DNA from: Cellulosimicrobium cellulans
Lineage (GTDB): Bacteria > Actinomycetota > Actinomycetes > Actinomycetales > Cellulomonadaceae
Length of the DNA: 64,000 nt
NCBI RefSeq assembly: GCF_016921195.1
Contig: NZ_JAFGYF010000001.1
Location: forward strand, 310,001-374,000
Direction of reading: 5' to 3'
Part shown: positions 16,757 to 25,865 of the stretch, in pieces
How positions within the stretch are numbered: position 1 is the stretch's first letter
How the letters are laid out: each line of letters begins with the position of its first letter
Translations under genes and position numbers: made by a program
The notes under the pieces: model-generated
Database searches by the model: none
What the model saw: only the letters and a program-made list of their open reading frames with translations
Told to the model about the DNA's origin: nothing

Positions 16757-18313
16757 TCAGACGGCGGGCGCCCCCTCCCGGACCCGCGAGCGCAGCACGT
16801 GCTTGGTGAGCTTGCCGGACGGGTTGCGGGGGAGCTCGGTGACGAGCACGACGTCGCGCGGCACCTTGTAGCGCGCGAGCCGGTCGGCGAGGAACGCGCG
16901 CAGCGAGTCGAGCGTCGGCTCGGCGCCCGGCGCGGGGACGACGAACGCGACGACCGTCTCGCCCCAGTCGGCGTGCGGGCGGCCGACGACGGCGACGTCG
17001 GCGACCTCGGGCGACCCGCGCAGCGCCTCCTCGACCTCCTGGGAGTAGACGTTCTCGCCGCCCGTGATGATGACGTCCTTGAGCCGGTCGACGATGAAGA
17101 GGTACCCGTCCTCGTCGACGCGCACGACGTCGCCGGTGCGGTACCAGTCGCCGACGAGCACGGCCTCGGTCGCCTCGGGGTCGTCGAGGTAGCCGACCAT
17201 CCGGGTGTCCGACCGCAGCCAGATCTCGCCGGTGCCGCCCGGGCCGACGTCGTTCCCGTCGAGGTCGACGACGCGCACGTCCACGCCGGGCATCCCCGCG
17301 TGGCCGATCGAGCCGGCCTTGCGCTCCTGGTCGGCCGGGCCGAGCGCGGTGCCGACCGGCCCCATCTCGCTCATGCCGTAGACCTGGTGCAGCTCGCCCG
17401 GGTAGGCGGCGCGGATCGCCCGCACGGTGTCGGCGCCGACGGGCGCGCCACCGGCGAGCCACAGCCGCGCGCTCGACAGGTCGAACGTCGAGAGGTCGAT
17501 GCCCTGCGCGGCCGCGACCTGGAGCGGCGCGACGTACGCGATGGGCGCGCCGAAGAAGGCGGTCGTGCGCTCCGCGGCGACCGTCCGCAGCATCTCGATC
17601 GGGTGGTACTCGCGCAGCAGCACCGTCGTCCCGCCGAGGAACACCATCGACAGGAACCAGTTGTTGAGCGGCGACGCGTGCCAGATCGGCATGGCGAGGA
17701 GGAAGCGGTCGTCCGCGCGCAGCCCGACGGCGGCCGTCGTGTACGCCGCGACCGAGCTCAGCCCGCGGTGGGTGTGCTCGCAGCCCTTGGGGGCCGCCGT
17801 CGTGCCGGACGTGTAGAGCACCTGGGCGATGGTGTCCTGGTCGGGCGGGACGCCGTCCCACGGCGTCGCCGCCGCGACGAGGCGGTCGAAGTCGTCACGC
17901 TCGTCCGTCGACCCTGCGTCCGGCCCGACGGCGTCCGCCTCCGTCCACAGCCACCGGACCGCGGGCGCCGCGGCCGTGACGACGGGTGCGAGCGAGGCGT
18001 CGGCCACGCCCAGCGCGGCGCCGCCGTGCGCGACGAGTCGCGCGACCTCCGGCGCCTGGAGCTTGTGGTTGACGGGGACGAGCACGGCGCCCGCGCGCCA
18101 CAGCCCGAACGCCGCGACGACGAAGCCGGGGGTGTTGAACGTCATCACGGTGACGCGGTCGCCGGGGCGCACCCCGGCGTCGCGGAACACCGCGGCGGCG
18201 CGGCGCGCGGCGTCGTCCAGCTCGGCGTACGTGAGCCGGCGCTCGCTTAGCACGAGCGCCTCCTTCGCGGGGACCTTGCGTGCCGTGCTCTCCAGCATGC
18301 TGGCCAGGTGCAT
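16757..18313 (-). CDS. Acyl-CoA synthetase (AMP-binding, long-chain fatty-acid ligase type)
   Basis: This 518-residue ANL-superfamily enzyme activates a carboxylic acid with ATP and CoA. The AMP-binding P-loop LYTSGTTAAPKG is at about 165-176. YGMSEMGPVG is the A5 motif, DWYRTGD the A7 motif, and RNPSGKLTKH carries the C-terminal catalytic lysine. It probably acts on fatty or branched-chain acids and supplies the acyl-CoA dehydrogenase two genes away. It is divergent from a TetR regulator. An 18-base near-palindrome lies between them. Its stop is five bases from the convergent Lrp stop. Confidence 0.9.
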   Translation of the reverse strand: MHLASMLESTARKVPAKEALVLSERRLTYAELDDAARRAAAVFRDAGVRPGDRVTVMTFNTPGFVVAAFGLWRAGAVLVPVNHKLQAPEVARLVAHGGAALGVADASLAPVVTAAAPAVRWLWTEADAVGPDAGSTDERDDFDRLVAAATPWDGVPPDQDTIAQVLYTSGTTAAPKGCEHTHRGLSSVAAYTTAAVGLRADDRFLLAMPIWHASPLNNWFLSMVFLGGTTVLLREYHPIEMLRTVAAERTTAFFGAPIAYVAPLQVAAAQGIDLSTFDLSSARLWLAGGAPVGADTVRAIRAAYPGELHQVYGMSEMGPVGTALGPADQERKAGSIGHAGMPGVDVRVVDLDGNDVGPGGTGEIWLRSDTRMVGYLDDPEATEAVLVGDWYRTGDVVRVDEDGYLFIVDRLKDVIITGGENVYSQEVEEALRGSPEVADVAVVGRPHADWGETVVAFVVPAPGAEPTLDSLRAFLADRLARYKVPRDVVLVTELPRNPSGKLTKHVLRSRVREGAPAV

Positions 18314-18390
18314 GTCGTCCTCCTCGACGTCGTGCCGGCGTCACCCTCGACGCCGTCTCGGCGGCCCGGCCGGAGCCGGTACCGTGATGG

Positions 18391-18408
18391 ATTGAACCAT
18401 GATTCAAT
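18391..18408. promoter_or_regulatory. TetR operator between the acyl-CoA ligase and tetR
   Basis: ATTGAACCATGATTCAAT is an 18-base palindrome broken at one symmetrical pair, in a stretch clearly more AT-rich than its surroundings. It is centred between the divergent ligase and TetR genes, so one repressor dimer could block both promoters. Confidence 0.65.
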
Positions 18409-18462
18409 TCTTGATGGGAAGCCGCGACGGTGCGGTGCACCCTCGACGACGACGGAGGAACC

Positions 18463-19158
18463 GTGCCCTACCGCGAGACGCCCGCCACGCGGGCCGCCCG
18501 TGAGCGCAAGCGCGAGGCGCTGCTCGACGCGGCGCGCGCGATCGTCGCCGAGCACGGCTTCGCGGGCGCGAGCGTGCAGGCGCTCGCCGCGCGCGCCGGG
18601 GTCAGCACCGGCGGCGTCTACTCCTACTTCCCCACCAAGGCCGACCTGCTCGTGGCCGTGTTCCGGCAGGCGGCCGACGTCGAGCTCGAGGCGGTGCGGG
18701 CCGCTGCGTCGGCACGTGCGGACGACCCGCCCGGCGGGACGACCGTCGCGCGCCTCGGCCGCGCCGTCGACACGTTCGCGCGGCGCGCGCTGCGCGGCCC
18801 GACGCTCGCGTGGGCGTTGCTGCTGGAGCCGGTCGACCCGGCCGTGGACGCCGCGCGCCTGGAGTACCGGCGCGCGTACGCGGAGACGTTCGCGGAGGTC
18901 GTGCGCGCCGGCGTCGACACGGGGGAGATCCCCGACCAGGACGTCGCGGTCGTCGCGACCGCCCTCGTCGGCGCGATCGGCGAGTCGCTCACCGGTCCGC
19001 TCTCCCCGCTCGCGGGCGGCGGGCCGACCGCGTCCGACGGAACGGTCCCCACCGAGGCGCGGGACGCCGTCGTCGCGACGATCCTGCGCTTCTGCCTGGG
19101 CGCGGTCGGCGCCCTGGCCGGCGCGCGAGTCGACCCGACCACGTCCGAGCCGACCTGA
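18463..19158 (+). CDS. TetR-family regulator of acyl-CoA metabolism
   Basis: This 231-residue protein has a TetR DNA-binding domain at residues 10-60 (KREALLDAARAIVAEHGFAG, then VSTGGVYSYFPTKADLL). A C-terminal ligand domain has no close signature that I recognise. The GTG at 18463 follows GGAGGAA and gives the usual short N-terminus. An in-frame upstream GTG at 18430 lacks a ribosome site. Its position between a CoA ligase and an acyl-CoA dehydrogenase suggests it responds to an acyl-CoA. Its likely operator is the palindrome at 18391-18408. Confidence 0.88.
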   Translation: MPYRETPATRAARERKREALLDAARAIVAEHGFAGASVQALAARAGVSTGGVYSYFPTKADLLVAVFRQAADVELEAVRAAASARADDPPGGTTVARLGRAVDTFARRALRGPTLAWALLLEPVDPAVDAARLEYRRAYAETFAEVVRAGVDTGEIPDQDVAVVATALVGAIGESLTGPLSPLAGGGPTASDGTVPTEARDAVVATILRFCLGAVGALAGARVDPTTSEPT

Positions 19159-19225
19159 GCTCCGACCCCGCCGCACCACCGCACGGCGCAGCCCCGAGCC
19201 ACCCGCAGAGCCGCAGGAGGACACC

Positions 19226-20959
19226 GTGACCCCCACCGACACCGCACCGACGACGACCACCGCCCCGGCCACCGCTCCGGCGGACCCCGCCGCGCGTCCG
19301 GCGCCGCACGTCACGCACCGCGTGACGAACCAGCCTCCGGAACGCGTGGGCGTCAACGAGTACCTCGACCACCCCGTGCTGCGCGAGGCCGTGCACGCCT
19401 ACGGCGGCGCGTGGGGCGAGGACCGGCTCGTCGAGGTGGGCGCGCTCGTCGGGTCGGGGGACTTCCAGCGCGCGGCCGAGCTCGCGAACGACCACGAGCC
19501 GGTGCTGCGCACGCACGACCGCCGCGGGAACCGCGTCGACGAGGTCGAGTACCACCCGGCGTACCACGAGGTGATCGGGGCGGCGGTCGCGCACGGCGCG
19601 CACACGAGCGCGTGGGCGGAGCCGGGCCCGGGGGCGAACGTCGTGCGGGGCGCGGTGTTCTCGCTGTTCGCGCAGGTCGAGCCGGGGCACGCGTGCCCGG
19701 TCTCCATGACGCACGCGGCGGTACCCTCGTTGCGGCACGCGCCGTCGCTCGCCGCGCTGTGGGAGCCGCGCCTGCTCTCGCGCGGGTACGACGGCGCCCT
19801 CGCGGCCCCGGGCAGCAAGCCCGGCGCGCTCGTCGGCATGGCGATGACGGAGAAGCAGGGCGGCTCGGACGTGCGCGCGAACGCGACGACGGCCGTGCCC
19901 GCCGGGGCGGACGGGGCGTACCTGCTGACCGGGCACAAGTGGTTCTGCTCGGCGCCGATGTCGGACGCGTTCCTCGTGCTCGCGCAGATCCCGGGCGGCG
20001 CAGGAACGGGCGCGCCGTCGTGCTTCCTCGTGCCGCGCGTGCTGGAGGACGGGACACGCAACGTGTTCCGCATCCAGCGGCTCAAGGAGAAGCTGGGCAA
20101 CCGGTCGAACGCGTCGTCGGAGATCGAGCTCGACGGCACCGTCGGGTTCCTCGTCGGGGAGCCCGGGCGCGGCGTCCGGACGATCATCGAGATGGTGTCG
20201 CGCACGCGGCTCGACTGCGTGCACGGCTCGGCCGCGGGGATGCGGCAGGCCGTGACCGAGGCCCTGTGGCACGCGCGGCACCGCAGCGCGTTCGGCGCGG
20301 CGCTCGTCGACCAGCCCGCCATGACCGCGGTGCTCGCCGACCTCGCGCTCGAGTCCGAGGCCGCGACCCTCACGTCCGTGCGCCTCGCCGCCGCGCACGA
20401 CGGCGAGTCCGAGCACGACCGCGCGTTCCGCCGCCTCGCGACGGCCGTGAGCAAGTACTGGGTGTGCAAGCGCGGGCCGCACCACGCGTACGAGGCGATG
20501 GAGTGCCTGGGCGGCAACGGCTACACGGAGGCGTTCCCGCTCGCGCGCCGCTACCGCGAGCAGCCGGTCATGGCGATCTGGGAGGGGTCGGGCAACGTCA
20601 TCGCGCTCGACGTGCTGCGCGCCATGGGCCGGGAGCCCGCCTCCGTCGCGGCGTTCGAGGCGGAGCTCGCCACGACGGCGGGCGCGCACCCCGTCCTCGA
20701 CGCGCACGTCGCGCGCACGCGCCGCCTGCTCGCCGAGGTCGCGGGGTCCGACGCCGCGGCGCAGCAGGCGCGGGCCCGCCGTGTCGTGGAGTCGCTCGCG
20801 CTCGCGCTCCAGGGGTCGCTCCTGGTGCGGCACGCGCCGTCGGCCACGGCGGACGCGTTCGTCGCGGCACGCCTCGGGGAGGACCGCGGCCACGGGTACG
20901 GCGTCCTGCCGCGCGGCACCGGCGCGCACGCGATCCTCGCGCGGCACGCGGGCGCGTGA
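19226..20959 (+). CDS. AidB-like acyl-CoA dehydrogenase
   Basis: This 577-residue flavoprotein resembles AidB and isovaleryl-CoA dehydrogenase. It has a Thr/Ala/Pro-rich N-terminal tail (1-40), then the AidB-type start HVTHRVTNQPPERVGVNEYL. FAD-binding and core motifs follow: MAMTEKQGGSDVRAN, HKWFCSAPMSDAFLVL and ECLGGNGYTEAFPLARRYRE. AidB of E. coli binds DNA and is induced by alkylation damage, but many actinobacterial homologues sit in acyl-CoA catabolic clusters, as here. The GTG has AGGAGG five bases upstream. It is co-directional with tetR across 67 bases. Confidence 0.88.
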   Translation: MTPTDTAPTTTTAPATAPADPAARPAPHVTHRVTNQPPERVGVNEYLDHPVLREAVHAYGGAWGEDRLVEVGALVGSGDFQRAAELANDHEPVLRTHDRRGNRVDEVEYHPAYHEVIGAAVAHGAHTSAWAEPGPGANVVRGAVFSLFAQVEPGHACPVSMTHAAVPSLRHAPSLAALWEPRLLSRGYDGALAAPGSKPGALVGMAMTEKQGGSDVRANATTAVPAGADGAYLLTGHKWFCSAPMSDAFLVLAQIPGGAGTGAPSCFLVPRVLEDGTRNVFRIQRLKEKLGNRSNASSEIELDGTVGFLVGEPGRGVRTIIEMVSRTRLDCVHGSAAGMRQAVTEALWHARHRSAFGAALVDQPAMTAVLADLALESEAATLTSVRLAAAHDGESEHDRAFRRLATAVSKYWVCKRGPHHAYEAMECLGGNGYTEAFPLARRYREQPVMAIWEGSGNVIALDVLRAMGREPASVAAFEAELATTAGAHPVLDAHVARTRRLLAEVAGSDAAAQQARARRVVESLALALQGSLLVRHAPSATADAFVAARLGEDRGHGYGVLPRGTGAHAILARHAGA

Positions 20960-20972
20960 CCCGGCGTCGTCG

Positions 20973-21620
20973 TCAGCCCTGGAGATAGTGCAGGACCGCG
21001 AGCACGCGGCGGCTGTACCCGCCGACGGCGTCGAGCCCGAGCTTCGTGAAGATCGCGTTGCCGTGCTTCTCGACCGCCGAGAGCGACAGGTGCAGCGCGG
21101 CCGCGATCCCGGCGTTCGTCCGGCCCTCGGCCATGAGGCGCAGGACGTCGTGCTCGCGCTGCGTCAGCCGCGACAACGGGTCGGTGCGGGAGGTGTCCGC
21201 GAAGAGCTGGCGGACGACCTCCGGGTCGACGACGAAGTCGCCGGCGTCGACGCGTCGCAACGCGTCCAGGAGCTCCGAGACCCGCATCACGCGGTCCTTG
21301 AGCAGGTAGCCGACCCCTGCGCCGTCGCTCGTGACGAGGTCGCGCGTCGGCTCGGCCTCGACGTACTGCGAGAGGACGAGCACGCCGACGCCGGGGAAGC
21401 GGCGCCGCACCTCGATCGCGGCCCGGATCCCCTCGTCGGTGTGGGTCGGGGGCATCCGCGCGTCGAGCAGCACGACGTCCGGCGCGGGACGACGGCCGAG
21501 CAGGGCGAGGAGCTCGTCGGCGTCGCCGACGGCGGCGTCGACCGTGACGCCCTCGTCCAGGAGCAGGGCCCGCAGGCCCTCGCGCAGGAGGGCGGAGTCC
21601 TCGGCGATCATCACGCGCAC
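20973..21620 (-). CDS. NarL/FixJ-type response regulator
   Basis: This 215-residue response regulator has its phospho-acceptor D53 in VVLLDARMPP and the acidic pair ED near residue 7. The C-terminal LuxR-type helix-turn-helix (LTQREHDVLRLMAEGRTNAG, then SLSAVEKHGNAIFTKLGL) binds DNA. The GTG at 21620 overlaps the end of the upstream histidine kinase gene, so the two are translationally coupled. The output could include the divergent DedA gene, though this is only inferred from position. The ATG at 21611 is an alternative start. Confidence 0.9.
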   Translation of the reverse strand: MRVMIAEDSALLREGLRALLLDEGVTVDAAVGDADELLALLGRRPAPDVVLLDARMPPTHTDEGIRAAIEVRRRFPGVGVLVLSQYVEAEPTRDLVTSDGAGVGYLLKDRVMRVSELLDALRRVDAGDFVVDPEVVRQLFADTSRTDPLSRLTQREHDVLRLMAEGRTNAGIAAALHLSLSAVEKHGNAIFTKLGLDAVGGYSRRVLAVLHYLQG

Positions 21621-22717
21621 GGCAGCACCGCCGTCACCGTGGTCGGCCCGCCGGGCGGGCTGTCCACGTCGAGCGAGCCGCCGAGCGCCGCCGCCCGGGC
21701 CGCGAGCCCTGCGAGCCCCCGGCCCGCCGCGGTGCTCGCCCCGCCCACCCCGTCGTCGGTGATCGTGGCCGTGACGACCCCGTCGTCCGCGGCGACCGTG
21801 ACCGTGGTCCGGCTCGCGCGCGCGTGCTTCGCGACGTTGGCGAGCGCCTCGGCGACCACGTAGAACGCGCACGCCTCCACCTCCGGCCGCGGGCGACCGT
21901 CGAGGCGGTAGTCGAGGTGCGCCGGCGGCGTGGCCCGTGACGCGAGGCGCGCGAGGACCGGCCGCAGCCCCCGGGTGTCGAGCACAGAGGGGTGCACCCG
22001 CCACGCGACGTCGCGGACGGCGGCGAGCACGCGGGACGCCTCGTCGGCGGCGTCGGCGAGCAGCCGGTCGCGCGCCGCGGGGTCCGTGGCCCGCCGACCG
22101 CGGTCGAGCAGCATGCCGAGCGCGACCACCTGCTGCTGGACGCCGTCGTGCAGGTCGCGCTCGACCCGACGACGCTCCGCCTCGACGGCCGCGACGATGT
22201 CCGAGCGCGAGGCCGTGAGGGCCTCGACCTGGGCCAGGAGCCGCGTGCGGTCCTCCGTGCCCAGCAGCCGGCTCGCCGTCGAGCGCTCGAGCGCCGCGGA
22301 ACCGACGAGACCCATGACCGCCAGGTAGAGCAGGATCCCGCCCGGGACGACGGCGGACAGGACGGTGAGCCCCGTCGTCGGTTCGCTGTCGTCGTCGGCG
22401 AGCGCCGGCACGCGCAGGTCGAACGCCCAGGACGCGACCATGAGGGCGGCCGCCACCGCTCCGTAGGCGAGCAGGAGGCCGATCCCGGCGGTGAGCAGGC
22501 CGACGGCGAGGCGCGCGGTGAGGTACCGCAGCGGTCGGCCGGCGCCGTCCGGGGTGTCGGTGCGCCAGGCGAACCACCGCGCGAGGCGCCGCGTGTGCAC
22601 CTGCACCGCGGCGGCGACGAGCCGGTCGCGCCGCGCGGCGACCCGGGCGGACCGGGCGAACGGGGCGGCCGCGGCGGCGGCGAGCAGCGTCGCCGCGTCC
22701 ATCGGGACGAGGCACAC
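21611..22717 (-). CDS. DesK/NarX-type sensor histidine kinase
   Basis: This 368-residue kinase has two to three hydrophobic helices (about 68-95 and 113-135), a dimerisation region with the phospho-accepting histidine in VERDLHDGVQQQVVALGM, and a HATPase domain (ALANVAKHARAS, then DDGVGG and GRGLAGLAARA). There is no large extracellular sensor, so the signal is probably sensed in the membrane. The chosen GTG start has an ATG at 22702 as an alternative. Its stop overlaps the response regulator start. Confidence 0.88.
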   Translation of the reverse strand: MCLVPMDAATLLAAAAAAPFARSARVAARRDRLVAAAVQVHTRRLARWFAWRTDTPDGAGRPLRYLTARLAVGLLTAGIGLLLAYGAVAAALMVASWAFDLRVPALADDDSEPTTGLTVLSAVVPGGILLYLAVMGLVGSAALERSTASRLLGTEDRTRLLAQVEALTASRSDIVAAVEAERRRVERDLHDGVQQQVVALGMLLDRGRRATDPAARDRLLADAADEASRVLAAVRDVAWRVHPSVLDTRGLRPVLARLASRATPPAHLDYRLDGRPRPEVEACAFYVVAEALANVAKHARASRTTVTVAADDGVVTATITDDGVGGASTAAGRGLAGLAARAAALGGSLDVDSPPGGPTTVTAVLPCA

Positions 22718-22805
22718 CCCGACCGCGACGCCGTACGACGCGCGGCGCTCGGCTGGGCACGCGACTCACCCTAGTCAGGCGCGGCCGGGGACGGACTGCG
22801 GGAAA

Positions 22806-22823
22806 CCGCACCTCGTGGTGCGG
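22806..22823. promoter_or_regulatory. Short palindrome between the two-component system and DedA gene
   Basis: CCGCACC and GGTGCGG are perfect complements separated by four bases, midway between the divergent kinase and DedA genes. It is a candidate response-regulator site, but a chance GC-rich hairpin cannot be excluded. Confidence 0.3.
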
Positions 22824-22890
22824 GAGGCCGTCGCGGGTCGTGCGCGACACCGCGTACCGGCGCGGCTCGTGCCTTCCTAGCGTCGTCGGC

Positions 22891-23604
22891 ATGACCTTCT
22901 CCTCGACGGCCGTCCTCGCGGCCGAGTCCCCCGGCACCGGTCCGATCTCCCGCATCACCGACTGGGCGGTGAGCCTCATGGAGTCCCTCGGCGCGCCGGG
23001 CGCGGGCGTCGCGGCGGCGCTGGAGAACCTCTTCCCGCCGATCCCGAGCGAGGTGATCCTGCCGCTCGCCGGGTTCACGGCCGCACAGGGGCGTCTCGGT
23101 CTGCTCGAGGCGATCCTGTGGACGACGGCCGGCTCCGTCGTCGGGGCGCTCCTCCTCTACGGGCTCGGCGCCGCACTCGGTGCCGACCGGCTCCGCGCCG
23201 TCGCCGCGCGCCTGCCGCTCGTGCGGGTCGAGGACGTGGACACGGCCGAGGCGTGGTTCGCCCGGTACGGGACGACCGCGGTCCTCGTCGGGCGCGTCAT
23301 CCCCATCGTGCGCAGCCTGATCTCGATCCCGGCCGGCGTCGAGCGCATGCCCCTGGGGCGCTTCCTCGTCCTCACGGTGCTCGGCAGCGGCGTGTGGAAC
23401 ACCGCGCTCGTCCTGCTCGGCTACGGTCTCGGTGAGCGGTGGCCCGAGATCGAGGCCGCGATCGGGACGTACCAGAAGGGCGTCCTCGCCGTCGTCGCGG
23501 TGCTCGCGGTGGCGTACGTCGTCCACCTGCTGCGCCGCCGCGTGCGTGCCGACGCGGGCACGTGGCGGTCCGACGGCGCACCGCGTCGGCACGCACGCCG
23601 GTGA
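22891..23604 (+). CDS. DedA-family membrane protein
   Basis: This 237-residue protein has the DedA/SNARE-associated (VTT) domain. ALENLFPPIPSEVILPLAGF near residues 44-63 is the family signature, and GRVIPIVRSLISIPAGVERM is the conserved amphipathic segment with the essential arginine. DedA proteins are involved in lipid carrier or phospholipid flipping and membrane homeostasis. The C-terminus is Arg- and His-rich. It is divergent from the two-component system and 10 bases before the tyrosine phosphatase gene, with which it may be co-transcribed. Confidence 0.9.
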   Translation: MTFSSTAVLAAESPGTGPISRITDWAVSLMESLGAPGAGVAAALENLFPPIPSEVILPLAGFTAAQGRLGLLEAILWTTAGSVVGALLLYGLGAALGADRLRAVAARLPLVRVEDVDTAEAWFARYGTTAVLVGRVIPIVRSLISIPAGVERMPLGRFLVLTVLGSGVWNTALVLLGYGLGERWPEIEAAIGTYQKGVLAVVAVLAVAYVVHLLRRRVRADAGTWRSDGAPRRHARR

Positions 23605-23614
23605 GGAGGAACGC

Positions 23615-24055
23615 ATGGGGACGTGGGAGCGAGGCGACGGGGTCGTGGAGCTGCCCGACGGGCGCCGGGTGCGGGGCCGCGGTCTCCGGTCGGGGCCACC
23701 CGGGCCGGACGACGTGCCGGAGCTCGGCGTCTACCTCACCGGGACGCCGCCGCCGGCCACGGTGTGGGAGTCGCGCTGGGTCCGGTGGCCGGACTTCGCG
23801 CTGCCGCGGTCCACGCCGGACGCCGTCGCCGTGCTGCGCGAGGCCTACGATCGGGCCCCCGACGAGCGCGTCGAGATCGCGTGCGGGGGCGGGACCGGTC
23901 GCACCGGCACGGCGCTCGCGCTGCTCGCCGTCTGGGGCGGCGTCCGGCCCGACGACGCCGTCGCCTGGGTTCGCGCGCACTACCGGCCCCGCGCCGTCGA
24001 GACGCCGTGGCAGCGCCGCTGGGTGCGGCGCTCCGGGGCCCGGACGGTCGCGTAG
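23615..24055 (+). CDS. Protein-tyrosine phosphatase-like protein
   Basis: This 146-residue protein carries the Cys-x5-Arg phosphate-binding loop, ACGGGTGRTGTALA, with nucleophile C90 and R96. A candidate general-acid loop (VRWPDFALPRS) lies upstream. The small size and single domain fit a cytosolic dual-specificity-like phosphatase. The ATG has GAGGAGGA five bases upstream and lies 10 bases after the DedA stop, so the two probably form one transcript. The substrate is unknown. Confidence 0.8.
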   Translation: MGTWERGDGVVELPDGRRVRGRGLRSGPPGPDDVPELGVYLTGTPPPATVWESRWVRWPDFALPRSTPDAVAVLREAYDRAPDERVEIACGGGTGRTGTALALLAVWGGVRPDDAVAWVRAHYRPRAVETPWQRRWVRRSGARTVA

Positions 24056-24144
24056 CGGTGGACCGACCCTGGTCCGCAGGCGGGCCGATCGGAGCGTCGA
24101 GCACCGGGCACGAGCTGTGGGTGCCGGGCCGTACCGTCCGCGCC

Positions 24145-24720
24145 ATGGATCGAGAGACCTTCTGGCAGATCGTCGACACGGCTCGCGAGCGGGCGGGCGC
24201 CGGCGCCGACGACCGCGGACCCGAGGACGACCCGCTGCCCGACGCCCTGACCGACCTCCTCGTCGAGCGGCTGAGCCCGGACGAGATCCTCGCGTTCGCC
24301 GACGTCGCCGGTGCCGTGGCGCGCGACGCCTACGCGTGGCCGGTGTGGGGAGCGGCGTACCTCGTCGAGGGCGGGTGCGGCGACGACGGATTCATGGACT
24401 TCCGCGACGGGCTCGTCCTCGCGGGCCGTGCGACGTTCGAGCGCGCGGTCGCCGACCCGGACTCGCTCGCCGACCACCCCGTGGTCGCGGCGATGGCCGA
24501 CGGCGGCTCGCCGTGGTTCGGGTACGAGTCCCTCGAATGGCTCGTCGGCGATGCCTGGGCGCGCGCGACGGGTGAGGACCGCGCGGCGTATCTCGCGGCG
24601 CGCGAGCGGACGTCGTCGGGGCACGCCCACCCCGAGCCCGCGGGCGAGCGGTGGGACTTCGACGACGACGAGGAGAACGCGCGCCGTCTCCCGCGGCTCG
24701 CCGCCCTGTTCGCGGTGTGA
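24145..24720 (+). CDS. DUF4240-family protein
   Basis: This 191-residue soluble protein starts MDRETFWQIVDTAR. It matches DUF4240, with the conserved segments WGAAYLVEGGCGDDGFMDFRDG and FGYESLEWLVGDAW. These proteins are often encoded near toxin or immunity genes, but no partner is seen here. The acidic C-terminus (FDDDEENARRLPRLAALF) is also typical. The function is unknown. Confidence 0.85.
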   Translation: MDRETFWQIVDTARERAGAGADDRGPEDDPLPDALTDLLVERLSPDEILAFADVAGAVARDAYAWPVWGAAYLVEGGCGDDGFMDFRDGLVLAGRATFERAVADPDSLADHPVVAAMADGGSPWFGYESLEWLVGDAWARATGEDRAAYLAARERTSSGHAHPEPAGERWDFDDDEENARRLPRLAALFAV

Positions 24721-24894
24721 GACCTCGCCGTGTCGATCGACGCGCGGTCGGTCGGCAACGGCCCCACCTATCGGCTGGTCCGAGGCTGAGAGACTGCCGG
24801 GGTGGGAGATGACGAGGGGGCATCGACGCGACGGGGCGCCGTTCCTGCGCGGCGCGACGGTGACAGCTCGCCCCTGGACGGAGAGGCCCCGAGA

Positions 24895-25227
24895 GTGCAT
24901 CCGGTGCTCACGACGTCCGAGATGCGTCGACGACGAGACCGGGCAGCCGCGGGAGCGCTCGTCGCCTTCCTCGGGCTCGTCCTCGCCGTGGTGCCCGCGG
25001 GTATCGCGTTCATCCTCGGTGCCGACGCCAACAGTGACACGTGCGTGGACGCGTTCGGCGACCCGTGCCGCACGGCGCCGCAGGCCTTCGGCGTGATGGT
25101 CGGTCTCCTCGTGGCGCCGCTGCTTCTGGGGCTGGCGATCGCCCGCCCCCGTCGCACACGCGTGTGGATCGTCGCGACGCTCGGAGCGGCGCTCGTGCTC
25201 TTCGTCGTCCTGTTGATCGCGACCTGA
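24895..25227 (+). CDS. Small membrane protein of unknown function
   Basis: A 110-residue protein with three hydrophobic helices (about 20-42, 63-83 and 90-110) and a short exported loop with two cysteines (SDTCVDAFGDPCRTA) that could form a disulphide. The GTG at 24895 has GGAGAGG eight bases upstream. A longer form from the GTG at 24802 would add a hydrophilic, Arg-rich tail and is less likely. I do not recognise the family. Confidence 0.6.
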   Translation: MHPVLTTSEMRRRRDRAAAGALVAFLGLVLAVVPAGIAFILGADANSDTCVDAFGDPCRTAPQAFGVMVGLLVAPLLLGLAIARPRRTRVWIVATLGAALVLFVVLLIAT

Positions 25228-25261
25228 ATCACCTCACGACTCGACGCCGGTGCGATGCGTC

Positions 25262-25287
25262 TCAACCCGTGGGCCGAGTCGTGCGTT
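25262..25287 (+). promoter_or_regulatory. Candidate ECF-type promoter of the SigE-family sigma gene
   Basis: TCAACC (25262-25267) and CGTT (25284-25287) are separated by 16 bases and lie 24 bases before the sigma-factor start. ECF sigma factors often recognise AAC-type -35 and CGT-type -10 elements and drive their own genes, so autoregulation is plausible. Confidence 0.4.
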
Positions 25288-25310
25288 GTCCTGGGTGATC
25301 GGGAGGGTCG

Positions 25311-25865
25311 ATGGTGGAGGTGCGGGTGGAGCAGGGGGCCGGGTCGGGCGACGTCGAGGCGTACCTTCCCCTCGCGGTGGGCGACCGGTCTCCGGCGGTC
25401 GAGTTCGAGGTGTTCGTGCGCGACTCGGCGAGGGCGCTGGCCACGACGGCGTACCTGCTGGTCGGCGAGCGGCACCGGGCCGAGGAGCTGACGCAGCAGG
25501 CCTTCGAGCGCGTGTGGCGGGCGTGGCCGCGGGCGCGCCAGGACCCGCTGCCGTACGCGCGGCGGGTGCTGGTGAACCTGCGGGTCGACCACTGGCGCCG
25601 ACGGCGGCGTGAGCATCTCGTCGAGGCCGTGCCCGAGCGCGCGCACGCAGCGGGAGACGACGCCGTGGTGCTGCGCGACGAGCTCGTGCGCGCGCTGATG
25701 ACCCTGCCGCCGCGCCAGCGTCGGATCGTCGTGCTGCGTCATCTGCTGGACCTCTCGGTCGAACAGGTCAGTGCCGAGCTGGGCGTCACGCCCGGCACCG
25801 TCAAGGCTTCCGCGTCGCGCGGCCTCGCCGCGCTGCGCGTCGTGCTGGGAGAGGAGCACCCGTGA
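25311..25865 (+). CDS. SigE-family ECF RNA polymerase sigma factor
   Basis: This 184-residue sigma factor has region 2 at about 30-95 (FVRDSARALATTAYLLVGER, then EELTQQAFERVWRAW). Region 4 lies at about 120-175 (LMTLPPRQRRIVVLRHLLDL, then VTPGTVKASASRGLAALR). The TVKxxxSRGLAAL ending is characteristic of the actinobacterial SigE/SigK-like group of short ECF factors. It overlaps the next gene, a single-pass membrane protein, by four bases, as for a sigma/anti-sigma pair. Confidence 0.9.
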   Translation: MVEVRVEQGAGSGDVEAYLPLAVGDRSPAVEFEVFVRDSARALATTAYLLVGERHRAEELTQQAFERVWRAWPRARQDPLPYARRVLVNLRVDHWRRRRREHLVEAVPERAHAAGDDAVVLRDELVRALMTLPPRQRRIVVLRHLLDLSVEQVSAELGVTPGTVKASASRGLAALRVVLGEEHP

